Source: Nelumbo lutea (lineage: Eukaryota; Streptophyta; Magnoliopsida; Proteales; Nelumbonaceae). Taken from it: a stretch of 64,000 nucleotides of DNA. Of this stretch, positions 52,821 to 63,296 are shown one piece after another. A program made the position numbers and the translations under genes. Within the stretch, counting starts at the first letter, position 1, and each line of letters starts with the position of its first letter. The stretch covers positions 21,646,372 to 21,710,371 of the forward strand of contig JAKGHH010000004.1 of the NCBI GenBank assembly GCA_022828595.1, read 5' to 3'. Below the pieces are notes generated by a model, which saw only the letters and a program-made list of their open reading frames with translations, made no database searches and was not told the DNA's origin.

Positions 52821-54259
52821 ACAACCATTCATCCAAAGGGAAATACTCAGTATGCCATGGAAGCTGGGGGTTTTTGATAGGTGTCAGATCACGAATTAAT
52901 TCAAAGAAGATCAAACTCGAGTCAGAAGGTAAACATTTTGTCACTTGAGGAAGGATAGACATGCGAACCAACAATTTGCAGAACGAAAGGAACACTATGA
53001 TGTGCAAAGTTCAAGGAAATCAGTACATGAATTTGGTTAAGGTTGATAAATAAAACAACTGGGAACACTAGGCACCCCATAGCAGTATATAAACACATAA
53101 ATACCTACCAGGCATGCCCACCTGTCCATGAGGTCACCAAGCACACCTATTACAGAAGGTATGTATGTGTTTGAGAATCTCAAATGTTGGTTTCACAATT
53201 CTTTCAATCTTTCATTTGCTACATATCCATGGGCCAAAGCCATCTTGTCTCCAATCCAACTGCTAGTACAATGAGCCAACTCAACATCTTGATTAGGATT
53301 TAAATTAACACTTCAAATATTGAGTTATCTTTGGTTGATTATTCAATATTAGAGCAAGCACTCTGATTCTTTAATAGTACAAATTTATGTTCATCCTTCA
53401 AGGAAACACAAGCAACATCTTGAGATCAGAAACTTCTCCTTTCTCCAATCAAGTTTCTTTATAAATGATACTCTCATTGGAACAATTTTATACAATCATT
53501 TAATAATAAATATGGCCTCAAATAGAGTAGAACATAAAAAAGCAGGATTCAGGAGGCTGACCCCATATAGTTGGGTTAACACTTTGGTAAGCAATAAATG
53601 AATGAGTTGAAAAATAGTCGAGTGAAAATGGGATTAAAATTGAAACATTTAGAACTAATGTTCCTAATATAAAATGCATGTTAGGCCTATATTAAACAGT
53701 AAACACTACCCATCTTTCAAAACCTGCTACACTTACTGAGATGCCTGAAACAGGTTTACTGCAGGTGCCCAACTCTCCAAAAGTTGAAGGTAACCCTGAT
53801 TAAAAGAAAAATTTTCCTCAAATGTGAAATTATTTTCCCCTACATTCCTCCAAGCAGACTCTCAATAGTAGAGAAAAAAGCTCCTCCATAAAAAAATGGC
53901 AACAAACATCTGTTTGTCCACATCTCCCATGTCACTAATTTGTTATTATCGAGTCATAAGATCTTCAAGATTAGACCATTCTCTTATTAATGTATTACTT
54001 TGTATGAAATACTTAGCATACCAAAGTCTGCAATGCCTCCATGCTCCATTTCTATGAAGAATTTGCTCACCATCTCTCCCTATTGCAATATTCAATCAAC
54101 ATGTCCTGTCAGCTCTTTCTACTCTTTCAGACCTGTCTTACAACCATTAGCAGCTGAAATCTCTTCCATCATTGTAAGAGCACTTCGAAATAAAATTAGG
54201 ACCCTATCAACATCCCAAACTTACACCAAACACAAACAACTTCATTCTCTATTCTCCAC
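52091..54259. other. Intergenic, downstream of the PPR gene
   Basis: No gene seen. Contains the (GA)n microsatellite and a short LINE-tail trace in plus orientation near 53555 (GACCCCATATAGTTGGGTT). Part may be 3' UTR of the PPR gene. Confidence 0.5.
52763..52817. repeat. (GA)n microsatellite
   Basis: About 27 uninterrupted AG dinucleotides. Frames running through it (SLSLSL... or REREREr) are artefacts. Confidence 0.95.
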
Positions 54260-57244
54260 CTACCAATAATCTCCACATGAACACAACCCATATCTAAAAT
54301 GATGGAAACGTTTGTTGTCCCTCACAATTAGTTCCCTGTCCACCACCTTGGACACCAACTTCAATGCATTGTGGCAATCCCCACATATGCGAAGGTTCTT
54401 GCAAACTCTCAGTGTCACACCTTTAGTCGTCTTCAACAGACCAAAAGAAATAGCAAGCTTCTCACTATGTCCTCGCAGTATCTTTTCTTTCTCATGTTCA
54501 TCCAACTCATGTAGCACCAAAGTTGTATCAGGTACATATCCAATTTTAATTATCTTCTCCTCTAGCGATTGCCACATTCTGCACATCTCTTCTGACTCGG
54601 GAAGTGCATCATCACCTGCTACAAAGTTATAAACTTTCCCTTTAACTTCAATCCAACTACAGCCAGCCTCCTTTTGCAGGCCCTTCTCATTCATCCATCC
54701 TCTCACCCTTCTTACAACATCCCACCTCCTTGATCCTGCAAAAAGATTTGAGATTGCAACATAATTTTCTGCCTTTTCTGGTTCCAATTCTAACAGCTTC
54801 TCAGCAATTTTCTCCCCCAGACCAACATTGCCATGAATTCTACAAGCACTGAGCAATGCACTCCAAATTCCAGCATCTGGTTCTACTGGCATCTCCTCTA
54901 TGAGTCTCATGGCATCATCCAAGCGTCCAGCCCTACCAAGCATATCCACCACACAAGCATAATGCTCTATCTGAGGTTCAATGCTGTGCTCCCCTTGCAT
55001 CTCTAGAAGGTATTTTAGACCCTTTTCAACCAGCCCTGAATGGCTGCATGCCATCAAAATACCAACAAATGTGAAACCATCTGGCTTCAAGCCTTCTCTC
55101 TGCATACTTTCAAACAGCTCTATGGACTCTTGTCCATATCCATTAAGTCCATATCCTGCAATCATTACGGTCCATGACACCACGTCTTTCTCCTTTGATC
55201 TGTCAAAAACCATGCGAGCTTGCTTGGTGCAACCACTCTTTGCATACATTTCTATGATTGAACTGCCAACAAATGGATCTTCAATGAAGTCATCTTTTAA
55301 AGCAAAGCAATGGGCCTCTTTTCCAAGCCGCAAAGTTGACAACTGTGCACAAGCCCCAAACACACTCATTATTGCAATCTCAGAAGGTCGAATTCCATCC
55401 TGCACCATTTGGCGGAAGAGATCAAGGGTTTTGTCATGGTGTCCATTCTGTGAGTACCCAGCAATCATTGCATTCCATGACACCAGATTTCTTTCCCCCA
55501 TACCATCAAACAATATCCGCGAAGATGATGGTTCTCCACATTGAATATAAAGAGAAATAAGTGAAATTCCGATAAAGGAATCCATTTCCAAACCGTTGCG
55601 CAGCACAAAACCATGAATTGCTTTTCCATCCCTCAAAGATTTCAGGTGGGCACAAACTAGAAGCAGACTACCAATACTGAACCAGTCAGGCTCTATGCCT
55701 GAATAAGTCATTTGCAGGAACAAATCTACCGCTTTTCTTGGGTCTCCATTCTGTGCATATCCACCAATGATTGCATTCCAAGAGCTTACCGTTTTGGTCT
55801 CCATGCCATAGAAGACATGGTCTGCAAATCTCAGCGACCCACATTTTGCATAAGCGGCAACAAGAGCATTAGCCACCAGATCATCACATTGAAACCCGTT
55901 TCTAAAAGCATAGCCATGGAGTTCCTTCAATCTACACAATTCTGACTGTTGTAAACAAACTGGCAATGCATTCAAGATGGTTATTACACTGGGCCTTGTT
56001 GCACCATCCTCCTTTTGCATTTGGCGTAAAAGATCAAAAGTTCTGCATACGTATCCTTCTCTTGAATAACCACCGATCATGGTATTCCAAGAAACCACGT
56101 TTCTGTGAATGGCCTTTTCAAATAGGATCTGGCCATCAATTACATAGCCACATTTCAAATACATGTCAATAATGGCATTGTTTACTGTTATTTCATGACT
56201 CAGACCTAATTTAACAGCTAACCCATGGACCACCCTCCCCATTTCAATGTCTCCTTCCCCCGTACAAACTGGCAATATTGTCACCAGCGTTGCGACATCA
56301 GGTGTGAAACCTTCCCCATCAATGAGCATCTCCCTGAATGCATCGAAACTCTCTTTCGGAAGCCCATTTTCAGAGAACCCACATATCATGGCATTCCAAG
56401 AAACCAAATTCCTATCGGGCATTCTCACAAACACTTTAACTGCCTCACCAATTGATCCACACTTGCCATACATAGCAATCAGAGCATTACCCACAAACAC
56501 ATCTGGACCCAGTTCCATTTTCATCGACATGCCATGAATTGCCTGTCCCAATTCCAAACACGAAAGCCCACCGCAAGCCTTAATAACGCATGGTAAGGTG
56601 AAATTATCAGGCCTAAGATCCGTGGTGGAAAGTAATTCACAGAACACAGACACCGCCTCATCCCAAAGCTCATTTCTTGTGTAGCCGCTAATAAGGGCAT
56701 TCCACTGAAATAGGTTCCTCCTCTGAAGTCCATCGAAAACGAGGCGAGAATCTGAAGGAGATCCACACATGGAGTACATTGTGATGAGACGGGTATTAAG
56801 AACAAAGTCATTGCTGAATTGGGTCGACGCCCAAACCAGCTCATGAACTCTCCGCCCCGTCTCAATATCCTTTCTTTGGCCACAAGCCTGTAAAAGAGCA
56901 CTAATGGTGTCAGCTCGCTCTGCCATGCTGGTAAGCCCATTTTCTCTTTGCAGGTGAAGAAAAGCTTCGTTTAGGTCTCCGGACTCGCAGAGCTTGTTTA
57001 CACTTTGAGATAAGGTAGGCTGATGGTCTGAAGTCTGGGTTAGAACCACAGAGTCTCTGTTCCGTGTTTCAGCTGAAAGAGAAAAAGATGCATTGACAGG
57101 AGGGATGAATGACAATGAAGAATTTGTATTATTTAATAATCGATTGCAGGGTCTATGAAGAAGAAGAAGAGGTCCATGGTAGTGGTTGTGGCATGAAATC
57201 GACGGCGCTACCAAAGCCATGTTGTAGCGATTAACAGTTTCCAC
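54260..57244 (-). CDS. PPR protein, PLS class with E and DYW domains (like At1g18485)
   Basis: An intronless 994-residue organelle RNA-binding protein. The N-terminus (about 75 residues, Ser/Arg/Asn-rich) suggests a mitochondrial or plastid targeting peptide; Met at 57244 or 57220 could start it. From about residue 75 to 780, P, L and S repeats alternate, with the recurring signature VSWNAMI.GY..NG (for example NLVSWNAMICGFSENGLPKE and TVSSWNAIIGGYAQNGDPRK). The E region follows (GIWSALLSACRIHGNVGLGE). The DYW domain spans about 900-994: GYVPDT, the deaminase-like HSEKLA (about 926), CGDCH (about 954-958) and the C-terminal CSCGDYW. HxE and CxxC are present, so C-to-U RNA editing or another site-specific RNA role is likely. 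No lesions are seen. The length and order fit the At1g18485 family. Confidence 0.95.
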   Translation of the reverse strand: METVNRYNMALVAPSISCHNHYHGPLLLLHRPCNRLLNNTNSSLSFIPPVNASFSLSAETRNRDSVVLTQTSDHQPTLSQSVNKLCESGDLNEAFLHLQRENGLTSMAERADTISALLQACGQRKDIETGRRVHELVWASTQFSNDFVLNTRLITMYSMCGSPSDSRLVFDGLQRRNLFQWNALISGYTRNELWDEAVSVFCELLSTTDLRPDNFTLPCVIKACGGLSCLELGQAIHGMSMKMELGPDVFVGNALIAMYGKCGSIGEAVKVFVRMPDRNLVSWNAMICGFSENGLPKESFDAFREMLIDGEGFTPDVATLVTILPVCTGEGDIEMGRVVHGLAVKLGLSHEITVNNAIIDMYLKCGYVIDGQILFEKAIHRNVVSWNTMIGGYSREGYVCRTFDLLRQMQKEDGATRPSVITILNALPVCLQQSELCRLKELHGYAFRNGFQCDDLVANALVAAYAKCGSLRFADHVFYGMETKTVSSWNAIIGGYAQNGDPRKAVDLFLQMTYSGIEPDWFSIGSLLLVCAHLKSLRDGKAIHGFVLRNGLEMDSFIGISLISLYIQCGEPSSSRILFDGMGERNLVSWNAMIAGYSQNGHHDKTLDLFRQMVQDGIRPSEIAIMSVFGACAQLSTLRLGKEAHCFALKDDFIEDPFVGSSIIEMYAKSGCTKQARMVFDRSKEKDVVSWTVMIAGYGLNGYGQESIELFESMQREGLKPDGFTFVGILMACSHSGLVEKGLKYLLEMQGEHSIEPQIEHYACVVDMLGRAGRLDDAMRLIEEMPVEPDAGIWSALLSACRIHGNVGLGEKIAEKLLELEPEKAENYVAISNLFAGSRRWDVVRRVRGWMNEKGLQKEAGCSWIEVKGKVYNFVAGDDALPESEEMCRMWQSLEEKIIKIGYVPDTTLVLHELDEHEKEKILRGHSEKLAISFGLLKTTKGVTLRVCKNLRICGDCHNALKLVSKVVDRELIVRDNKRFHHFRYGLCSCGDYW

Positions 57245-58271
57245 ACTTTGTTCCAGAATCCAGACAGAGACGGTGTTGCATTACATTTTTTTCATTATAT
57301 CCTTTACCAGAGTATTCACAATATTATTGTGATATATGTGATATATGTAATTTTCCCTAGAAGAAGATAAACTTGTACTTGTAATTCCATTTTATTCAAC
57401 CTAAATTTATATGTTTATGTATACTTAAAATTTATACTTTATCTCTAGTTAAACCTGAATGTAATGTTGTGTTTTTATCAAAAGTGTCATTGCTTCAAAT
57501 TTCATATTCACTCCAGAGGGAAAATTTTCATATTGTTTCAGTGTTTTACATTCTTCTCCATCTCAATTAGTTTCCAAATGTATTTATCTCCAATTCCCTC
57601 TATAAACAGTATCCCTGTGAATTGGGAATCTTCCCCTCATACTGACCCAAGCTGCACGTACGATTGCATTATGAATTCTAAGGTGGAGTGGACTGTAAAA
57701 ACCCCTTGCACATGTTGAAAAGCAAGAATGTTTTTTAAATCAAAAACAAAACGAAAGGAGACTACCACCCTTCGTAGAAGGAGATAGAAAATGGAGGTGG
57801 TAGCTCATTTTCTTACAGAATATGATTTGTGTTCTATTATTTAGTTCACAAACATAACATTCTCATCTTATTTTAATTCCATCCACTACTTGCTTGGAAT
57901 CCGCATGAAAGTTAATTCTCTAAAATTTCTGATGAGAGATGCACTAAATGGACCTGCTCGCTTGTGCTTTCCTGTGAATGAACTTCATCAAGGCTTAGGC
58001 TTTGTGAACTGTTTTTTTTTTTTTTTTTTTATGTGTGTTTCCAAGGAAAACAAACGTTTCTTAAAACAAATACACAAATTCTTAAATTTCTGATTTCAAA
58101 AACACTTTTTTCATCTGGTTATTTAATATCATACTTTATAAATCATAAAATTTATACACTACAGAATTTGTTTTTGTTTAAAAAATCATTATATTGATAG
58201 TTCCAAAAACATATTTTTTTTTAATAAAAACCAACTTGTTTTCACCTATGAAAACAAAAATAGAGACCAAA

Positions 58272-58318
<47 letters not shown>

Positions 58319-59941
58319 TTTGTTTTATTTTTTTACTAATATAATAATCTTAAAAACAAGTGAATAAAAACATTCATATTATAGAACACCCCAAGGTTTA
58401 TTATCACATTCTGCAGATCGGGTTTGCGCCACCTGAAGATCGCATATTAATCAAAAGATGATTGCAATTCTTGCAAGGTATTCTTCTTTGATGGTTGGCT
58501 AACCACCATGGGATGATATTTTTAGTCTAAATTGTGCTTGTATCCACACCACTCTTGAGAACATTTTGCTTTTCCTTGATTTTCGTAGTCACTATATATT
58601 CTTCATGTAAATGGCAAAATAAGGTTAGTAGGGCCACAAATAAGTCGGATCCAATTTGATCGGAAAAGCTGATCCATTAACTTAACAGATCTAATTTAGA
58701 TATTGGCTGATCTGATCCGTTATGACCTGATCTGATTCATTAATTATAAAAAAGTTGAATTTGGTATCATTGCTACTTCTACTTATAAATTTTTTGGAAA
58801 AAAATTGGGGGCCAACAACATAGGCTGTTGAGACAGTTTCTAGAAATATCAAGTTACCATAAGAATGGGTAAATTAGTAATTATACATCAATTTATTTTG
58901 ACTAAATACCAAAACATGGGCATGAATAAATGAACTGCCCAGAATGTGCCCAGCCCAAAAACTGTCTCAACTACCTATGCTGTTGGGCCCCAACAGCCAA
59001 TATACAAATTTTTGAAAAATTGTCTTGTCACATCACATTAAATAATCAAATTCATTAATATAAGCATTGAATTAAGTGTTAACATTTTTAGTAAAAACAC
59101 TAAATTTGATATTTTCTGAAGAAGCACCAATGGTACTCAATGCTGTATTGATAACTCAAAGCATTTGTGATTAAAAAATATATATATATATATATATATA
59201 TTCTCATAAAATTTGTATTTATCGATATAAAGCATTACAAGTAAAAATGACAATTGTACCAAATACAACCTAAAATATTGATGATCATTATGTGATATAC
59301 ACGAATGTGGTGAACTTGGCTTCCGAAGAGAGATCTGAAACGTGTATGACACCTTTAAAGACAATCTTTAGTTTATTTGATGCCTTCGCTATGTATGCTT
59401 GGAGGGGATTTGCAAAACTCTCTGATAAGCAGATTTAACCGCGTAGTTACCACTACCTGTCATTTCCTTCCATAGAAGGGTGTCCTTGAATTTAGGTGCA
59501 GGAATGATAAAATTGCCTCCACATTATGATCATTAAAGTAGTTGTTAAATACCCATTTATTTGCAAATGCAAATCTGAATCAGATACAACGTACAAATTT
59601 TGCATCCAGTTCAATTTTGTATATATTTGTTTGTGATTATGATTTGTGCTCTTATTTGATGCAAAAATTTGTTCTTTTTGTGTCATTTGAATCTATTACA
59701 GTGCAAATTTTGCATCTAAAAAAGTGATCCATCCTACCTTAATTTTCTTTCCTATAAAATGGGGACCACATCATTTTGCTTATTACCTCACCCATCCCAA
59801 ATAAGTAACCTTATTGTGCTTCCATTCTCTTATTAAATTGAATATAGGCACCCTGTAATTTGAGGGTAGTCTCAATTTAGGACCTGAACCTTTGAATGAA
59901 ACAAGTGAAGTGAAATTTCCTCCCACCTTAATTTTCTTTCC
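57245..59941. other. Intergenic upstream of the PPR gene, no gene seen
   Basis: PPR promoter side followed by AT-rich DNA with T runs, a (TA)n microsatellite at about 58275-58315 and another at about 59177-59202. Two stretches (58800-59000) repeat the phrase GGC(C)CAACA around CAGTTTCTAGAAA/AAACTGTCTCAAC in inverted order (GGGGGCCAACAACATAGGCTGTTGAGACAG, in part, vs CTGTCTCAACTACCTATGC), suggesting a decayed roughly 190-bp MITE at about 58805-58995. Confidence 0.45.
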
Positions 59942-60266
59942 TATATAGTGAAGGGTAAATTGCAAATATGTACCCTGTACTTTGGAAATAGTATCATTTT
60001 AGGGCCTGAATTTTTAAATGTACCAGCCGCAAAATAAGCTCACCTCGGTCTATTCATTGGATTTACCGCCACTAGTTTGCGTCCAAAGTCTAAAGGGACA
60101 ATAAAGATAATTAATGAAAAAAAAGAGGCATAACATGAACATTGATGTAATTTTACCCTTCACTATATATATATATATATATATATATTGAAAGTGGTGA
60201 AAGTTCAGGCTCTAAGGTGAGACTGGCCGCATAGTACAGGTACATATCAGCAATTTATCCTATATA
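59942..60266. mobile_element. MITE with about 65-bp inverted repeats
   Basis: The left arm GGGTAAATTGCAAATATGTA followed by CCCTGTACTTTGG and TTTTAGGGCCTGAA (59955-60012) is repeated inverted at about 60207-60260. A second, inner copy of the end (TTTACCCTTCACTATA at about 60155-60170) is the exact complement of TATAGTGAAGGGTAAA at 59944-59959. A partial direct relative lies at 59848-59900 (CACCCTGTAATTTGAGGGTA). No ORF. Confidence 0.65.
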
Positions 60267-61429
60267 TAAATTAGGGATTACATATATTTACTTTTTACAA
60301 ACAAATAAAACAAGGTCAAATTTGAAGCAGTAATAAACTAAAATATACACTCAGCCCATTTGCACTCCCGTGCATTTACACATTTGCACTGCAAATAAAC
60401 CAAACCTTAATGTTGTGTTTGGTTTGAAAGCCCCTGCCTTTTCTTTCAAACCAAATACAATGACGGTGATGGTGTATTCTATGTTTCCATCTTGGTTCAG
60501 GAATTTGTCAGCTTTCTTCTCCATTACTCCATTCGTTAATCGTGATTGATTCTTGTTTTGTTGTTTTCTGCCCATGCTATCCATGGGTCATTAAGGGAGT
60601 TCACATATTTAATCGAATTCCCTTTTTTTCCCTATTTGAGTTCTTTTGATGTTAGTTATGAGGTTCAATACTACATTTGTGATAACTTAGGGCTAAAATG
60701 GATCAGATTCAGATATGCCTAATTCAAATTTGATTCATTAATATTTTGATTTAGAATTTTGGATATCAATTAGATCTAGATTTTTTTTTGATAAATAATA
60801 AAAATTTTATTAAAGTATATTTAGAGAAAAAGATACATCAATCAGATCTAGATTGATCAACTGATGGTGGTTCAATTGATAAGTTCTCTGATGAAAGGGG
60901 ATTTGTTCCTTACAGAGTGCACCCCATATCGACTTCACAGTCTTATCTCACCTTATATTTGAAACATGTCCCTATGAATGACAATACAAAGTGTGGAAAA
61001 TGTTCCCAATGTGCAGCTGAAAGGTATTGTGAGGTTAGTGTGAGGAACACTCTGTGAGTAATAGATTTGAACTCTTCTCATGGCTCCCCCATGAGATAAT
61101 AAATAAATAAAAGTAAAAAAGATTTATATTGGAATCGGATAAAATTGGATATTGAACATCATTAATAAATTAAAAGTTTACATGATCAAAATATTTATAT
61201 AATATCGATGTGATCTAAAAATGACTGGTCATTAATGTTTGGTATGATGAATAAAATAACTTGAATTAAATGGTATTGTACCTAAAAGCCTAAAATAACC
61301 AATCAAACGGTTTTTCAGTCAAATCCACAATGGGATTCTGATTGGTCAAACTCTTTTAGGCATGATTTTTTTATTATAGAAATTGCCGATTTTATCATAT
61401 CATGAGAGAGAGAGAGATGCACAACAAAC
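60267..61429. other. Intergenic, no gene seen
   Basis: AT-rich sequence. About 60780-60850 (TTTTTTTTTGATAAATAATAAAAATTTTATTAAAG) looks like another minus-strand LINE poly-A end, flanked by ATCAATTAGATCTAGAT/ATCAATCAGATCTAGATT, a probable 16-17-bp target duplication around a very short insertion. Confidence 0.45.
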
Positions 61430-61457
61430 CAGTGTCCTTCCCAACATCATCCAAGCC

Positions 61458-62380
61458 ATATTTTTTTTAGATAAAGAAAAAATTATTAGAAAGAGACATA
61501 AGAGAAGATTACAATGGGTGATAAGGCATCACCCCCAAATAAAACAAAACACCCTAAGACCTAACCACCCCCAAATTTGCGGAACTTTAATCACAGACCA
61601 AACCCAAACAATACTCTCGAACCACCCAACTAATGCCCAGTATCGTCCATGCCTAAACCCCTATCTTAGCCCCCTCTCGTATTACCCGAACACGAATTAG
61701 GCAGACAGCCCAAAACTCCCCTATCAATTACCGAACAAAAAAGACAAATTCACTTCAGACCTTCGTCAGTTGGAACAAAAACTTTTCTTCAAAGCTGTTT
61801 TTGTCTTCCTAATCCTCTTGTTAATTCCAACTCTAAATAAGCCTCCCCTTAACCTTTCAAAAGCCTTTGAAACTGACACAACTCGGAAATTTTCTTGTTG
61901 TTTAAACCTTTTAACACCATTGTCATGTCCTTAACACTCTCCCTCTCCTCCAACCTTTCATTAATTCTTTCAAGCTCTAAAACCGTGTTCCTCTCAAACA
62001 CTTGCTCTGCTGTCGAAATCATGCCCATCTCCTCCTCTGTAACCTTAGACCACTCATCAGCAATTGCAAAGTCCTCACAATTCTTCCGAAGACCACCAGG
62101 GACTTATTCTACTTCCTTAAAGGCTTTTCTTGCTAATGCCTTGGCTGATTATCTTACTAAACAAGGGGCTCCTCAGGTCTCTTTGTATTGGGTTAATGGT
62201 ATCCTCCATTTCCCCTCCTTGAAGGGGAGGTAGCATCTCGTGCCTCTCCCTAAAATGTACTCTCTTTGGCTATGAATTAAGAAATCTTACAATTCACTGA
62301 TAAAAAAGGCTTTTCTTGCAAATTCCTCTCCTCTCAAGAAAAACAGGTCCAGCTTTTTACCCACCCCCACCTCTATGTTA
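61458..62380 (-). mobile_element. LINE fragment inserted into an older LINE tail
   Basis: A 12-bp duplication ATCATCCAAGCC (61446-61457 and 62381-62392) and a poly-T left end (61460-61468) mark a minus-strand LINE insertion of 923 bp. Minus-strand coding remnants are present but not identified. It splits the 3' tail of a LINE of the 51385 type, whose remainder continues at 62393. A third element sits inside it. Confidence 0.75.
62134..62304 (+). mobile_element. 171-bp LINE 3' end (RNase H tail) with 15-bp target duplication
   Basis: The plus strand reads NALADYLTKQGAPQVSLYWV and NGILHFPSLKGR, then a stop (RNase H/ORF2 C-terminus), a short 3' UTR and an A tail. An exact 15-bp duplication AAAGGCTTTTCTTGC lies at 62119-62133 and 62305-62319. 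Extreme 5' truncation. Confidence 0.85.
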
Positions 62381-62392
62381 ATCATCCAAGCC

Positions 62393-62560
62393 TTATCCAA
62401 ACTACCACAGGTCGGCTACATGAATCCTGTTTTGCCATTCTGTTCCATTTAAATGCCATATCCATTGCTAAATTATGGCAACTTAAATGGTTTCTTATTA
62501 CTTCTACCTATTTCCTTTTTGGGCCCTTCTAGCCCCTTCAACATGTAAACCAATGTCCTT
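62393..62560 (-). repeat. Older LINE 3' tail, right part
   Basis: TTATCCAAACTACCACAGGT followed by CGGCTACATGAATCCTGTTT and CATTTAAATGCCATATCC parallels 51410-51480. The left few bases of the same tail lie just before 61458. Confidence 0.7.
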
Positions 62561-63061
62561 TTGAAGATGAAAAAAACCATTTGAGTAGAATATATGAAGT
62601 TTGTTTGATCCCATAGACTCATGTTTGTTGTGCAACATTTTTTTTTTTTTGATCAACTGTTTGTTGTGCAACATCAACCAGTTAGAGCTATCCTTGTATA
62701 CCTTTTTTTGTTACTCGTTGGGGAACTGTATCAGTTTGTACTGCAAATCTAGCAAGTAGGTGACATTATCAAGTGGTATCACTTCATGTTAAAATGTGCT
62801 CAGAGCTACATAAGGAAGAAACAAATGCATTCTATTGAAGATAGGTGGACACCAGCATAGCTTCCCGGGAGCAGCAATGATATTAAGGGGACTAATGAAA
62901 GATGGCACTTAGATATCTGAATGGTATACTAGCCTGGTGATTCACCAATAGATCAAACCAATCCCATTTCTTTTGTAGTAAAAACAATGTTAATTTTAAT
63001 ATGATAAATTCTGTAGAAAGCAAGAACATTTGCTTGCCCCTGCTGTGGAAGAGAGATTATT
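62561..63061. other. Intergenic, no gene seen
   Basis: A T-run with a direct repeat TTTGTTGTGCAACAT (about 62625 and about 62660) flanks TTTTTTTTTTTTGATCAAC, possibly another minimal LINE insertion. Nothing else is seen. Confidence 0.4.
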
Positions 63062-63069
63062 GGTCCACC

Positions 63070-63288
63070 CAAGGTTCAAAATTTTGATATATATCGGGCT
63101 GTATCGGCCGATACATATTGTATCGTGGGCTTCCCGATACACCCCTACAGGGGGGTGTTTCGGGGTCTAACCCAGTTCAGGGGTAGACAGGCCTTAAACC
63201 GTCCCTTCTGAACCAGGTTGGAAAAAAAAAAACTAAAAAAAAAGGGACGCAAGCTTCGATACAGTCTGATATGATATTTTGAACCTTG
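63070..63288. mobile_element. 219-bp hAT-type MITE (family 2)
   Basis: An exact 8-bp duplication GGTCCACC (63062-63069 and 63289-63296). TIRs CAAGGTTCAAAAT and the complement of ATTTTGAACCTTG are perfect. The interior is rich in CCGATAC/GTATCGG pairs. Related to 1095-1322. Confidence 0.88.
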
Positions 63289-63296
63289 GGTCCACC

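Noticed and set aside
52723..53007. ORFs running through the (GA)n repeat (also at 4718, 6241 and 8711-9034)
   Set aside because: Low-complexity SLSLSL/REREre frames created by dinucleotide repeats.
54312..56537. Plus-strand ORFs of up to 187 aa (for example 54981-55544)
   Set aside because: They are antisense shadows of the conserved PPR-DYW frame and have no motif of their own.
61895..62233. 112-aa plus-strand ORF as a host gene
   Set aside because: It joins antisense LINE sequence to the 171-bp LINE insertion; its C-terminal part is the RNase H tail.
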